A DNA stretch of 64,000 bases. It comes from an uncultured Bacteroides sp. (GTDB lineage Bacteria > Bacteroidota > Bacteroidia > Bacteroidales > Bacteroidaceae). Where the stretch lies: NCBI GenBank assembly GCA_900555635.1, contig USLU01000006.1, positions 1-64,000 of the forward strand, read 5' to 3'. A model generated the notes under the pieces. The model was not told where the DNA came from, ran no database searches, and saw nothing but the letters and a program-made list of their open reading frames with translations. Position numbers and translations under genes: made by a program. Of the stretch, positions 17,760 through 27,600 are shown in pieces. Numbering within the stretch: position 1 is the stretch's first letter; every line of letters starts with the position of its first letter.

Positions 17760-19091
17760 ATGAAAACTAAATATACTTATAAACAAATCTGGCTTATCGC
17801 TTACCCTATCCTTATCAGTCTTCTCATGGAGCAGATGATAGGTATGACAGACACCGCATTTCTAGGTCGTGTCGGAGAGGTGGAATTAGGAGCATCAGCC
17901 ATTGCCGGTATATTCTATATGGTTATCTTTATGGTGGCTTTTGGTTTCAGCATCGGAACACAAATCCTTATTGCACGGCGAAACGGAGAAAAAGAATACA
18001 AGGAAATAGGTGAACTGTTTTATCAAGGTATCTATTTCCAGATAGGAATGGCTACTGTTATGTTCCTCCTTTCCTATTGCTTGTCCCCATTAATATTGAA
18101 GCGCATTGTCAGTTCAGAACATATATACGAAGCCGCTACCAGTTATCTACATTGGCGGGTATTCGGTGCTTTCTTCTCTTTCAGTGCAGTGATATTCCGT
18201 GCATTCTTCTTGGGTACTACCCTAACTAAGACTTTGACCCTGAACTCCATTGTGATGGTATTGAGTAATATTGTATTCAACTATATACTGATCTTTGGTA
18301 AATTCGGTTTTCCGGAGCTTGGTATTGCAGGTGCGGCCATAGGTTCATCATTAGCCGAATTGGTATCACTGATATTCTTCATCCTATATACCCGTAGCCG
18401 AATCGATTGTCGCAAATATGGTTTGGATCGTATTCCCAAGATCAATTTTGGAGTACTGAAACGCATGCTGAATGTTTCTTTGTGGACAATGATACAGAAT
18501 TCCGTCTCATTATCTACTTGGTTCCTCTTCTTCCTCTATGTAGAACACATGGGTGAACGATCATTAGCGATCACAAATATCGTACGTAGTGTATCGGGTA
18601 TTTTATTCATGGTAATGATGGCATTTGCTTCTACTTGCGGTTCATTGGTCAGCAATCTGATCGGCTCAGGCAATACCGATTGTGTACCGGGAACTATCCG
18701 TCAGCATGTACGTATCGCCTACTTGTTTGTACTTCCATTAGCACTACTGTTTGCTCTATTTCCGAATCAGATATTAGGAATTTATACAGATATGACCGAC
18801 CTGCAACAAGCGTCCGTCCATTCTCTTTGGGTTATGTGTGCCGCCTATCTGTTTCTGGTCCCTGCCAATGTTTATTTTCAATCAGTTTCCGGTACTGGAA
18901 ATACACGTACGGCATTAGGGCTGGAAATGGGAACATTAGTTATCTATGTTGCCTATATCACCTACATTATCCTCTATTTACAACTAGACGTAGCTATCTG
19001 CTGGACTTCCGAAATGGTTTACTCCATCTTTATACTACTATTCAGTTGGATGTATATAAAGAGAGGAAACTGGCAGGGAAGGAAGATTTAA
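17760..19091 (+). CDS. MATE family efflux transporter
   Basis: This 443-residue polytopic inner-membrane protein belongs to the MATE multidrug/toxin exporters, which swap cations for substrates. It has about 12 hydrophobic helices. The N-terminal signature MIGMTDTAFLGRVGEVELGASAIA is split here as MEQMIGMTDTAFLGRVG (about residues 24-40) and ELGASAIAG, the typical DinF/NorM-like pattern. Substrate cannot be inferred. It has no obvious own promoter box, and read-through past the yidC terminator is possible. Confidence 0.93.
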   Translation: MKTKYTYKQIWLIAYPILISLLMEQMIGMTDTAFLGRVGEVELGASAIAGIFYMVIFMVAFGFSIGTQILIARRNGEKEYKEIGELFYQGIYFQIGMATVMFLLSYCLSPLILKRIVSSEHIYEAATSYLHWRVFGAFFSFSAVIFRAFFLGTTLTKTLTLNSIVMVLSNIVFNYILIFGKFGFPELGIAGAAIGSSLAELVSLIFFILYTRSRIDCRKYGLDRIPKINFGVLKRMLNVSLWTMIQNSVSLSTWFLFFLYVEHMGERSLAITNIVRSVSGILFMVMMAFASTCGSLVSNLIGSGNTDCVPGTIRQHVRIAYLFVLPLALLFALFPNQILGIYTDMTDLQQASVHSLWVMCAAYLFLVPANVYFQSVSGTGNTRTALGLEMGTLVIYVAYITYIILYLQLDVAICWTSEMVYSIFILLFSWMYIKRGNWQGRKI

Positions 19092-19163
19092 GTTAGTTAT
19101 GAGATATATTTTTAGATACAAGAACAAAAGAACATATTATTTGCCACAGGCTGACTATATCCT

Positions 19164-19251
19164 CTTATCTGTGTGAGACAATACACTTATATGCGTAAGC
19201 TTACACACTTATCTGCGTTAGGCAACACACTTATCTGTGTAATTTTGTATC
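19164..19251. repeat. Array of four 22-bp units upstream of the S9 peptidase gene
   Basis: The CTTAT core begins at 19164, 19186, 19208 and 19230, exactly 22 bp apart. The units read CTTATCTGTGTGA, CTTATATGCGTAAG, CTTATCTGCGTTAG and CTTATCTGTGTAAT, mostly preceded by ACA. The array ends where the promoter -7 box (19248-19255) begins. Related arrays with the same period lie at 22738, 48898 and 55044. Confidence 0.75.
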
Positions 19252-19255
19252 TTTG
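19248..19255 (+). promoter_or_regulatory. Promoter -7 box of the S9 peptidase gene
   Basis: TATCTTTG at 19248-19255 matches TAnnTTTG and lies about 30 bp before the start codon. The expected -33 region falls inside the fourth unit of the 22-bp repeat array, so the repeats overlap the promoter. Confidence 0.65.
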
Positions 19256-19284
19256 CGTCAATTAATCGAAAACGAACATCATAT

Positions 19285-21432
19285 ATGAAACAAGTAAATC
19301 TATTGCTTATGTCAGCAGCTATGACATTTGCCTCCTGCGGAGGGACAAAAGATGCCGGGCAAGATGCAGCAACGCTTATACAGCGTTCGAACATCAAGAT
19401 TGAAGGCAAACGTATGACTCCCGAAGCACTATGGGCTATGGGACGAATCGGAAGTATAGCCGTATCGCCCGACGAAAAACAAATTGCCTACACAGTAGCT
19501 TACTACAGTGTACCGGAAAACAAGAGTAACAACGAAGTATTCGTTATGAATGCCGACGGTAGCGGTAATACACAAATTACCCGTGATGCTTGGCAGGAAG
19601 GACAACCCACCTGGATCAAGGATGGTAAAAAGATAGCATTTCTCTGTAACGAAAGCGGTAGTAACCAAATTTGGGAAATGAATCCTGATGGTACCGAACG
19701 TAAACAGTTGACTGAATATGACGGTGATATAGAAGGCTTCTCATTCTCACCTGATGGTAAGAAACTTCTTTTCATAGCCCAAGTAAAGACCGTAAAGAGC
19801 ACTGCCGACCAGCATCCCGATCTACCTAAAGCAACCGGTATCATTGTTACCGACCTAATGTACAAACATTGGGATGAATGGGTAACTACAGCCCCCCACC
19901 CCTTTGTTGCCGATTTTGACGGTAATGGCATCAACAATATTAAAGATATCCTTGAAGGATTACCTTTTGAAAGCCCTATGAAACCCTGGGGTGGCATTGA
20001 ACAATTAGCATGGAGTCCTGCATCAGATAAAGTAGCCTTTACCTGTCGTATGAAGACCGGACTGGCTTATGCTATCTCTACAGACTCAGATATCTACGAA
20101 TACAATGTAGAAAAAGGTGGATTTATCAATCTTTGTAAAAAAAATGCCAAAGCATCGGACGGCAAACAAGAAATGTCCGGCTACGATACCAATCCTCAAT
20201 ACTCTCCAGATGGCAAATACATCGCCTGGCAAAGTATGGAACGCGATGGTTACGAAGCCGATCAAAATCGCCTTTGTGTTATGGATCGTGCTACCGGTGA
20301 GATACGTTTTGTCAGCAAGGCATTCGAATCAAACGTAGATGCTTTCTTGTGGAATAAAGACTCTCAAAGCATTTACTTTACCGGCGTATGGCATGGAGAA
20401 GTACAGATCTATAACATCAATCTTGCTGACAATGACAAGCTGACCCAACTCACCGAAGGTATGCACGACTATGGATCATTTGCTCTTTGCGGTGACAAAA
20501 TAATTGCTAAACGTCAATCTATGAGCATGGCAGATGAGATTTATTCTTTGCCCCTGAAATATACAGGTGATTTTGCCAAAGCTACTCAGTTGACATCTGA
20601 GAACAAGCAGATATACGACCAGCTTGAAATGGGTAAAGTAGAAGCTCGTTGGATGAAGACTACCGATGGCAAGCAGATGCTTACTTGGGTTATCTATCCA
20701 CCTCAATTCGATCCAAACAAGAAATATCCCACTGTACTCTTTTGCGAAGGTGGTCCTCAAAGTCCCGTTAGCCAATTTTGGAGTTACCGTTGGAATTTCC
20801 AAATAATGGCAGCTAACGATTACATCATTGTAGCTCCCAACCGTCGCGGTCTTCCCGGCTTTGGTATAGAATGGAACGAAGCTATCAGTGGCGATTATGG
20901 TGGTCAGTGTATGAAGGATTATTTCACTGCTATTGACGAAGTGGCAAAAGAACCGTATGTTGACAAAGACCGCCTAGGCTGTGTAGGCGCCAGCTTCGGA
21001 GGCTTCTCTGTATATTGGCTTGCCGGACATCACGACAAACGTTTCAAAGCGTTCATTGCTCACGATGGTATCTTCAACATGGAAATGCAGTATCTGGAAA
21101 CAGAAGAGAAATGGTTTGCCAACTGGGATATGGGTGGTGCCTATTGGGAAAAAGACAATAGTATCGCTCAACGTACTTTCGCCAATTCTCCTCACAAGTT
21201 TGTAGACAAATGGGATACTCCTATCCTCTGCATCCACGGCGAAAAAGACTTCCGTATCCTTGCCAATCAGGCAATGGCTGCCTTTGATGCTGCCGTTATG
21301 CGTGGTGTTCCTGCCGAGTTGCTTATCTATCCTGATGAAAATCACTGGGTACTGAAACCTCAGAACGGTGTTTTGTGGCAACGAACATTCTTTGAATGGT
21401 TGGATAAATGGCTAAAACCTACTAAACAATAA
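19285..21432 (+). CDS. S9 family prolyl oligopeptidase-like lipoprotein
   Basis: This 715-residue protein is a serine peptidase of family S9 (dipeptidyl/acylaminoacyl peptidase type) that trims peptides. Residues 1-17 are a lipoprotein signal ending at Cys18 (FASC), so it should sit on the periplasmic or outer membrane. Residues about 45-430 form a WD40-like beta-propeller with repeated SPDGKK motifs. The catalytic alpha/beta-hydrolase domain follows with Ser570 in GASFGGFS, Asp655 in HGEKDFRI and His687 in DENHWV. It has its own promoter and terminator. Confidence 0.95.
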   Translation: MKQVNLLLMSAAMTFASCGGTKDAGQDAATLIQRSNIKIEGKRMTPEALWAMGRIGSIAVSPDEKQIAYTVAYYSVPENKSNNEVFVMNADGSGNTQITRDAWQEGQPTWIKDGKKIAFLCNESGSNQIWEMNPDGTERKQLTEYDGDIEGFSFSPDGKKLLFIAQVKTVKSTADQHPDLPKATGIIVTDLMYKHWDEWVTTAPHPFVADFDGNGINNIKDILEGLPFESPMKPWGGIEQLAWSPASDKVAFTCRMKTGLAYAISTDSDIYEYNVEKGGFINLCKKNAKASDGKQEMSGYDTNPQYSPDGKYIAWQSMERDGYEADQNRLCVMDRATGEIRFVSKAFESNVDAFLWNKDSQSIYFTGVWHGEVQIYNINLADNDKLTQLTEGMHDYGSFALCGDKIIAKRQSMSMADEIYSLPLKYTGDFAKATQLTSENKQIYDQLEMGKVEARWMKTTDGKQMLTWVIYPPQFDPNKKYPTVLFCEGGPQSPVSQFWSYRWNFQIMAANDYIIVAPNRRGLPGFGIEWNEAISGDYGGQCMKDYFTAIDEVAKEPYVDKDRLGCVGASFGGFSVYWLAGHHDKRFKAFIAHDGIFNMEMQYLETEEKWFANWDMGGAYWEKDNSIAQRTFANSPHKFVDKWDTPILCIHGEKDFRILANQAMAAFDAAVMRGVPAELLIYPDENHWVLKPQNGVLWQRTFFEWLDKWLKPTKQ

Positions 21433-21450
21433 TTTCTAAAGAATTGAATA

Positions 21451-21492
21451 AATAATCCTCAGTCCTTAATTAAGAGCTGAGGATTATTTTTT
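21451..21492 (+). terminator. Terminator of the S9 peptidase gene
   Basis: A perfect 12-bp stem (AATAATCCTCAG at 21451-21462 with its complement at 21477-21488) is followed by a T-run on the plus strand. Confidence 0.9.
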
Positions 21493-21521
21493 AAACTATG
21501 AAATATAAACGCTGCTTTTTA

Positions 21522-21529
21522 TATCTTTG
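21522..21529 (+). promoter_or_regulatory. Promoter -7 box of the DUF418 gene
   Basis: TATCTTTG at 21522-21529 is the only good TAnnTTTG box here. It lies downstream of a possible start at 21498, which argues that translation really begins at the ATG at 21567. Confidence 0.6.
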
Positions 21530-21566
21530 CATGCTTAACACAAAAGAGCTTATTTCAAATAATATT

Positions 21567-22685
21567 ATGAACCAAACATTAAAAATGAACCGTGTCGACT
21601 CGGTCGACGCACTACGTGGCTTTGCTGTAGTTGCAATCATGTTACTACACTTTATCGAACATTTTATTTATGGTGTTTATCCTGAAGCGACATCCGAAAC
21701 GGCAAAACTTCTCAATCAAAGTGTTTGGGACGGTTTATTTTTCGTATTCGCAGGAAAGAGTTACACTATTTTCGCTCTACTTTTTGGTTTTACCTTTATT
21801 ATTCAGCAACGTAATCAAGAGGTAAAAGGTAGGGATTTTGGAGGACGCTTTGCATGGCGATTGGTAATATTGATGCTATTTGCTACTCTCAATGCCGCAT
21901 TCTTTCCGGGAGGAGATGTTTTGATGCTTTTTGCAGTGATGGGATTCGTAATGATTCCACTACGCAGATTATCGCAAGGATGGTTGTTAGCAATTGCTGT
22001 GTTATTCTTAATTCAACCCATCGAATTATTAGAGTGCCTGGGAATTAACTTCATGCCAACAATGCTTAACGAATCTTACTACCCTACATTAAAAACCATT
22101 ACAGACTCCGGTGAGTTCTGGCCAATGATAGTGGCAAACATCACCACCGGTCAACTTGCAAGTCTCTTTTGGGCAATTGATGCAGGACGATTATTACAAG
22201 CACCGGGACTCTTTATTTTAGGTATGATATTAGCTCGCGGCAATTATTTCAGTCGTGGAGTAGAGTTTTGGATAAAAACCTTCGTGGCAGGATTCATTGC
22301 AAGTTTTATCCTCTACGTTGCCAAAACTTCTTCTAACGATTCTTTGCAGATCATTCTTATAATGTGGTACAACATTGCTTTTACTGCTTTGCTGGTTTCG
22401 ATCTTTGTGATACTCTACCAAAGTGATGTATTCCAAAGAATGACCAACGGATTACGTTTTTACGGTCGAATGAGTTTGACCAATTATATCAGCCAATCAA
22501 TCATAGGTAGCTTAATTTTCTTCCCCTACGCACTAGGTTTGGCTACAACGCTCGGTATTGCATGGAGTTTCATTGTAGGACTTATAGTGATGTTTGCTCA
22601 AATACGATTCTGTTGTTGGTGGCTTAAAAAGCATAAACAAGGTCCACTTGAATTTATTTGGCACAGAATTACTTGGTTGAAATAA
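21567..22685 (+). CDS. DUF418 family membrane protein
   Basis: This is a polytopic inner-membrane protein of the DUF418 family (YeiB-like), of unknown function. The frame is open from 21498, but I place the start at the ATG at 21567. A promoter box lies between these positions, and the conserved N-terminus RVDSVDALRGFAVV follows directly. That gives 372 residues with about eight to ten hydrophobic helices. The family motif region RFYGRMSLTNYISQSIIG, near residue 300, is clear. A role in small-molecule transport or cell-surface modification is sometimes proposed, but nothing here shows it. Confidence 0.86.
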   Translation: MNQTLKMNRVDSVDALRGFAVVAIMLLHFIEHFIYGVYPEATSETAKLLNQSVWDGLFFVFAGKSYTIFALLFGFTFIIQQRNQEVKGRDFGGRFAWRLVILMLFATLNAAFFPGGDVLMLFAVMGFVMIPLRRLSQGWLLAIAVLFLIQPIELLECLGINFMPTMLNESYYPTLKTITDSGEFWPMIVANITTGQLASLFWAIDAGRLLQAPGLFILGMILARGNYFSRGVEFWIKTFVAGFIASFILYVAKTSSNDSLQIILIMWYNIAFTALLVSIFVILYQSDVFQRMTNGLRFYGRMSLTNYISQSIIGSLIFFPYALGLATTLGIAWSFIVGLIVMFAQIRFCCWWLKKHKQGPLEFIWHRITWLK

Positions 22686-22691
22686 TTAAAA

Positions 22692-22722
22692 AGGGGGATG
22701 TGACCGCAGCGCACATCCCCCT
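22692..22722. terminator. Perfect 11-bp stem-loop after the DUF418 gene
   Basis: AGGGGGATGTG (22692-22702) pairs exactly with CACATCCCCCT (22712-22722) around a 9-nt loop. The T-run is on the minus strand side, so its strength in the plus direction is uncertain, but position and stem fit a terminator for the upstream gene. Confidence 0.7.
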
Positions 22723-22736
22723 ATCATATTCATATC

Positions 22737-22792
22737 TATAAGTGTAAGGCTACGGTCCTATAAGTGTAAGCCTACACTCCTATAAGTGGAAA
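22737..22792. repeat. Array of three 22-bp units upstream of the SMC-like cassette
   Basis: The ATAAG core begins at 22738, 22760 and 22782, exactly 22 bp apart. The units are CTATAAGTGTAAGGCTACGGTC, CTATAAGTGTAAGCCTACACTC and a partial CTATAAGTGG. Read on the other strand, the unit (CTTATAGGAGTGTAGGCTTACA) matches the third unit of the array at 55044. Confidence 0.75.
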
Positions 22793-22874
22793 AGCAGCTA
22801 AATTGAGCACTTCCGGAACTTAAGTTTATTACAAAATAAATGCACCAATCCTTCTCTCTCAATCACATTTTTCT

Positions 22875-22882
22875 TATATTTG
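22875..22882 (+). promoter_or_regulatory. Promoter -7 box of the SMC-like cassette
   Basis: TATATTTG at 22875-22882 matches TAnnTTTG, 32 bp before the first start codon. No TTG lies at the usual -33 distance. Confidence 0.5.
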
Positions 22883-22913
22883 ACGCACTAAGAAACCATG
22901 AAATATAACCGGA

Positions 22914-24101
22914 ATGTATATTTTCAGTTCTACCCGCGAAATCATCAACACTTTAAGTCAGGCAAACAGTCTGATTGAGAACATGTTCGAAAAGCGGAAT
23001 GCTTTGGCTTTCAGGTATGAATATGCCTTGGAGTTTGTTGACGATAACCGCTTGCAAATGCTATTAGAAAGAGAGATATTGAGACAAAATGGTCCCTATA
23101 TCGAACTGGACGAACGCTTTCTCGAATTTTTTGAATACCTGCTCGAAGCAAACGAAGACATCAGCACTGCCAGCATTGACGAGAACATACAGCAGTTACA
23201 GCAACACATCAACTACTACCTGGACGAAGATAACACTTCACGAAAAAATGCTTACCTGCGCAGAATCAAATCATTGCTTCGGAAGATAGGGAAAATCACC
23301 TTCCGCAACTCGGCACGCCTACAGGATGCCATAAACAGTACATTCAAGAACGAGCCCAACTACAAGATAAAAATTGCCAAGCTCGAAAACCTGGATAGCA
23401 AACGCAGTGATATCAAACAACTTATTGATATCACCGAGAATTTACTCACCAATAAAGAACAAATCTTCTTCAGAATCGCTCTAGACGAAGAACTGGAACA
23501 GATCGTGATAGAACTGCGGCGGGAACTTCTAGATGCCAGCCATAGCCTAATCCATTCACAACAGGACATCATCAACTATCTGAACCAGATAAAAACCCAG
23601 ATAGTGCTCGTAGAAAAGATAAGAAGAGTGAAGCAACTCAAAGATCAGTTCGAACTTCTGGGGAAAAGTAACCTGAAAGAACTTCTAGGAGCCAATCACT
23701 CCATTCCACTGGAGAAAAAAATAATCTCCACCTTCCGACTGTCTATCAGCTTCCTGGGAACTGACGGAGCACGGGAAGTTATTCTGAAAGCCAACCGCTT
23801 CAACCTGTCGCGCAAGAAAATGAAACGAAGTATTGCAGGCGTCATCGACGAAAAAGAGCTGGAAGAGAAAGTATCAAACGAAACCTTCATCAACCTCGAT
23901 GAAATAAAAAACGGATTTCTAGCATCCGGCAATCATCTTTTCAATTTTGTCCTTCAATACGCCTTTCAAAGGGAGGTAAACCTGACAGAGCGGGTCACCA
24001 TCTACTGTCAGCTGGTCTCTCTCTATGGCAATAAATTCGACGTACGTGAAGAGTTCGGCAACTATGAGAATATTGAATATGCCATCATTTACCCCAAATA
24101 A
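22914..24101 (+). CDS. JetA/MksF-like kleisin subunit of a Wadjet/MksBEFG-type SMC system
   Basis: This 395-residue mostly helical protein is the first of four tightly packed genes in the order known for JetABCD (EptABCD, MksFEBG). By position and architecture it is the kleisin-like bridge that links the SMC heads. The N-terminus (residues 1-80) looks like a winged-helix region, followed by long charged helices with heptad character (about 130-260), and a C-terminal winged-helix-like part ending EYAIIYPK. It is shorter than many JetA/MksF proteins as I recall them. Direct family recognition is weak; the call rests mainly on the neighbouring jetB, jetC and jetD. Confidence 0.72.
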   Translation: MYIFSSTREIINTLSQANSLIENMFEKRNALAFRYEYALEFVDDNRLQMLLEREILRQNGPYIELDERFLEFFEYLLEANEDISTASIDENIQQLQQHINYYLDEDNTSRKNAYLRRIKSLLRKIGKITFRNSARLQDAINSTFKNEPNYKIKIAKLENLDSKRSDIKQLIDITENLLTNKEQIFFRIALDEELEQIVIELRRELLDASHSLIHSQQDIINYLNQIKTQIVLVEKIRRVKQLKDQFELLGKSNLKELLGANHSIPLEKKIISTFRLSISFLGTDGAREVILKANRFNLSRKKMKRSIAGVIDEKELEEKVSNETFINLDEIKNGFLASGNHLFNFVLQYAFQREVNLTERVTIYCQLVSLYGNKFDVREEFGNYENIEYAIIYPK

Positions 24102-24112
24102 CCCCCACCATT

Positions 24113-24682
24113 ATGGAACTACCCAGAAATACAGCCAATATATTCGAACACCTTCAACGAGGACTCTTCATCAGTTCCAACAGTACCGATGAAAACATCC
24201 GAAGAATGTTTCTCACAATCGAAGAGCATTACGAACCTCTGTACGAGTACTTTGCGCATATCAACCACTACCTGGAACAAGGGAATGAGTTCTACTACTT
24301 TTCAAGAAAGGAACCCAAAGACACGCTGCAACAGAAAATAGAGCGTGCATTCTACTGGATTGATATCCTCGATTTCTTCAAGACCTACGATGAAACATTC
24401 GGTCCGGGCCATCGGTTCTCCGCCTCTGAAATATTGGTGGAGAGCAGCGTCAACCCCGAACTTCAGATGAAGCTCGACAGCCTGAAGAAGTATTCCAAAG
24501 GCAATGAAAAACGAAAAGAAATATTGAATGCCATCATCGAACGGCTCACCAAAGAGTCGTTTATCGAACTTGAAAATGAAATCAGTAGTATATACAAGGT
24601 AATGAATGCCTGGAACTACCTGGAACAATTAATCGAATCAATTAACTTCACAGAGGAGGACGAACATGAGGTATCTGAATAA
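24113..24682 (+). CDS. JetB/MksE-like subunit of the SMC system
   Basis: This 189-residue acidic protein occupies the JetB/MksE position, where the family is a small winged-helix kleisin-binding (kite) subunit. The start codon is 11 bp after the previous stop, and the end overlaps the SMC gene by 17 bp, so the genes are translationally linked. The composition is helical, with an acidic C-terminal tail (FTEEDEHEVSE). No catalytic motif is visible, as expected. The assignment depends on context and size. Confidence 0.7.
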   Translation: MELPRNTANIFEHLQRGLFISSNSTDENIRRMFLTIEEHYEPLYEYFAHINHYLEQGNEFYYFSRKEPKDTLQQKIERAFYWIDILDFFKTYDETFGPGHRFSASEILVESSVNPELQMKLDSLKKYSKGNEKRKEILNAIIERLTKESFIELENEISSIYKVMNAWNYLEQLIESINFTEEDEHEVSE

Positions 24683-27600
24683 AATTATCTTTATCAATAG
24701 CGCTACTATAAGATATTCATCCATCCGGTTGGATGGTAACATTCACTTCATCGGTACGCAAGGAGTAGGAAAAAGTACATTGCTGCGTGCCATTCTTTTC
24801 TTCTACAATGCCGATACACAGAAATTAGGTATTCCTGTAGAGAAGAAAAGCTATGCCGACTACTACTTTCCTCACTCCGATTCATATATCGTTTATGAAG
24901 TGAAGCGAGAAAATGGAACGTTCTGCGTACTCAGTTTCAAGGCTATGAACCACATTCGTTTCCGTTTCATCGACAGCGAATATCGGCAGGAATTGTTTAT
25001 CAATAAAGACAATGCGGCATTCACATCGGCCGATGAGATACGGGCTTCACTCGATCGGAATAAGATAGCCTACTCCAGTCTGATAAATACCTACGAAGAG
25101 TACCGCAACATACTCTATGGTAATGCACAAGGCCGGAAAGACTACCGGAAGTACAGTCTGATGGAAAGCAAACAATACCAGAACATCCCACGCACAATTC
25201 AGAATGTATTGCTAAACTCCAAACTGGAAGCCGAATTTATCAAGCAGACCATCATTTCATCGCTCAACGAAGAAGAGGCCTGCATTGACTTGAACCGTTA
25301 CAAATCACATCTGGCCAATTTCGACACTCAAATAAAAGACATAGATGCTTTCCGCCAACCCGCCATTGCCAAACTGGCCGAAAGCATTGCCCAACTCTGC
25401 GTTGAGATGGATCATGCCGAAAGACAAATGGCCGATAGTGCCCGCGAGTTGTATGCGTCTTATCAGAAGGCAATCAGAGATACTCCGCTATTAGTTAATA
25501 AGTTGAAGGCGACAGAAGAGTCCGGCCGTAACCTGCAGAACCGGAAAGAAACCGCCGATAAGAAGTCGGAAGAGAAACGCAAAAAGCTGAATAACGAAAT
25601 CGCTGTTCATCAGCACAACTTAAATCTGGCACGGAAACGTGAAGCGGAATACGACCAGATGAATATCGGACAAATCATAGAGCGAATAAAGCATTACCCG
25701 GAACTGAAAGTACAGGAAAACGGCCTGCGCGAGGAACAAAAGATACTGGAAACACAGTTCCAGGAAGTAACTACCAAATATGATGCACTGATTCAAGTAG
25801 CCCAAAACCGGCAAATAAGTCTTTCGAATGAAATGGACCGGCAGAAGCTGACCTTGGAGCAAGACTTTGGAAGGCGTAAAGAAGAACTGCAGGAGATCTA
25901 CAGCAAGCAGGAAGAGGAATGGCATTCAGCCAACCAGGAACAATGGCAACTAATGCATGAAAGAAGAAATAAAGTCGAAAATCACTGGAATGAACTCCGT
26001 TACATACTCCTCCAGTGGAAGAAAGAGACTTTGTTCAGAGATGAAATATCCGCCGTAGAAAGCAAATTGCTGTCTCTCAAGAATGATACAAATCTGTTGC
26101 AAAACCATATAGAACACTCCCGCCTATGCATCGACAGCATTACCAAACAGTGGGTTGCCGAATGGCAGGGAAAGGAACAAAATACAACATTGCTTCAAAA
26201 AAGCCTCAAAGAGAAAGCAAAATGTATACGGGAAAACATAGAGCAAATAGACCTCTACATATCTTCCAATAAAGACTCACTTTACGGTTGGCTGAACGAA
26301 CACCAGCAGGGGTGGGAAGAAAACATCGGAAAAGTATGCGATGAAGAGATTCTCTATCAGAAAGAACTGGAACCGCAGTCAGTTAATGATGCGTCCCAAG
26401 ATACCTTCTTTGGCATCCGCCTACGTCTCGACCGAATCGAGAAACAGCCCCGCACACTAGAGGAACTCCAAGCCGAGAAACAGCAGTTGGAACAGCAGCT
26501 TTCTGCCTGCCAGTTAGATGCCGAACAACTGACAGCCACTTTCGAAACAGACAAAGAGAAACTGAAAAGAAAATACCAGCCACCAATCAAAGAACATAAA
26601 GAAAATATCCGGCAGAAGGAATACGAACTTGAGTGTACCAAGCGCTCTATCCAGCAAGAAGAAGTCAACCTGGCCGACTGGCAGAAACGTGCCAAACATG
26701 AGCAGGAAGAAAGAATCACTCAGCAACAACTGCGCATGGAAAACGCCGAGAAGGAGATGAACGCCATTCAAATCGAAATAACAGCCTTCAAGGAACAACA
26801 GGAAAAAGAAAGTAGTGCACGCCGCTCCGAAAGAGACAAAGCCATTCGCACGCTTCTTCGCAAGATGGAAACCCAAAAACAGATTCTGACCGACGAATGT
26901 GACAAGCAACACGCTGCCACCCAGTTGCAATGTGCATCCTATGAAGCCGAGAAACAAAAGAAACTGAAAGAACAAGGAGCCGACACTGAGAGAATCCAAA
27001 CCATCCGGTATCAGCTGAACAGCATTGCCGAAGAACTGAAGTTCATCCGCGAACACCGCGATGTAGTTGCCGTTTACCAAAAGGAAAAACGCGACTTATT
27101 CGACAAAGTGCCGGAATATAAACAGAAGAAAAAAAGATTGGAAGAACAGCTCTTGCAGGAAGAAGAAAATCACAGGCAGGAAATAGCCGGTCTGAAAGAA
27201 AAACTGAGCAAGACTTACGAGCAATGCAAGAAACTGGAAGACGAAATCCGAGAGAATGAAGAAGACCGCAGAATCTATGAGCAAATACCATCACTGGACT
27301 GGTATGACTCCATCGCATCCTATCTGAATGCCGAAACACGTGCAAAACCCAAAACTGAACGTACCTGCAAGATAATCAATGAAGAGCTAACCCGCATTTA
27401 CATGAATCTGGGTAAGAAGTCATCTCTCTTGCGCAAAACCGTCAATGAGTTTACGGGGAATTTCTCGACCGACAATCTTTTTGCATTTCCAACGCAATTC
27501 GTTGACGACAAAGCGTATATAAACTTTGCATCCGACCTGCGCGACTTCATGGAAGAGCATAAGATCGAGGAGTTTGAACGGCGTGTAAACGAACGGCACA

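Noticed and set aside
19164..19251. Regular repeats that might be a CRISPR array
   Set aside because: Repeat and spacer together are only 22 bp, the between-core bases are themselves similar, and there are no cas genes in the window.
22898..22978. Short 26-codon frame starting at an ATG 16 bp before jetA and overlapping it in another frame
   Set aside because: No binding site or recognisable content; likely chance, although it could affect jetA translation.
26514..27080. 188-codon minus-strand open frame
   Set aside because: Antisense to the coiled-coil part of the SMC gene; the Phe/Leu-rich composition is what the reverse of Glu/Lys/Gln codons gives.
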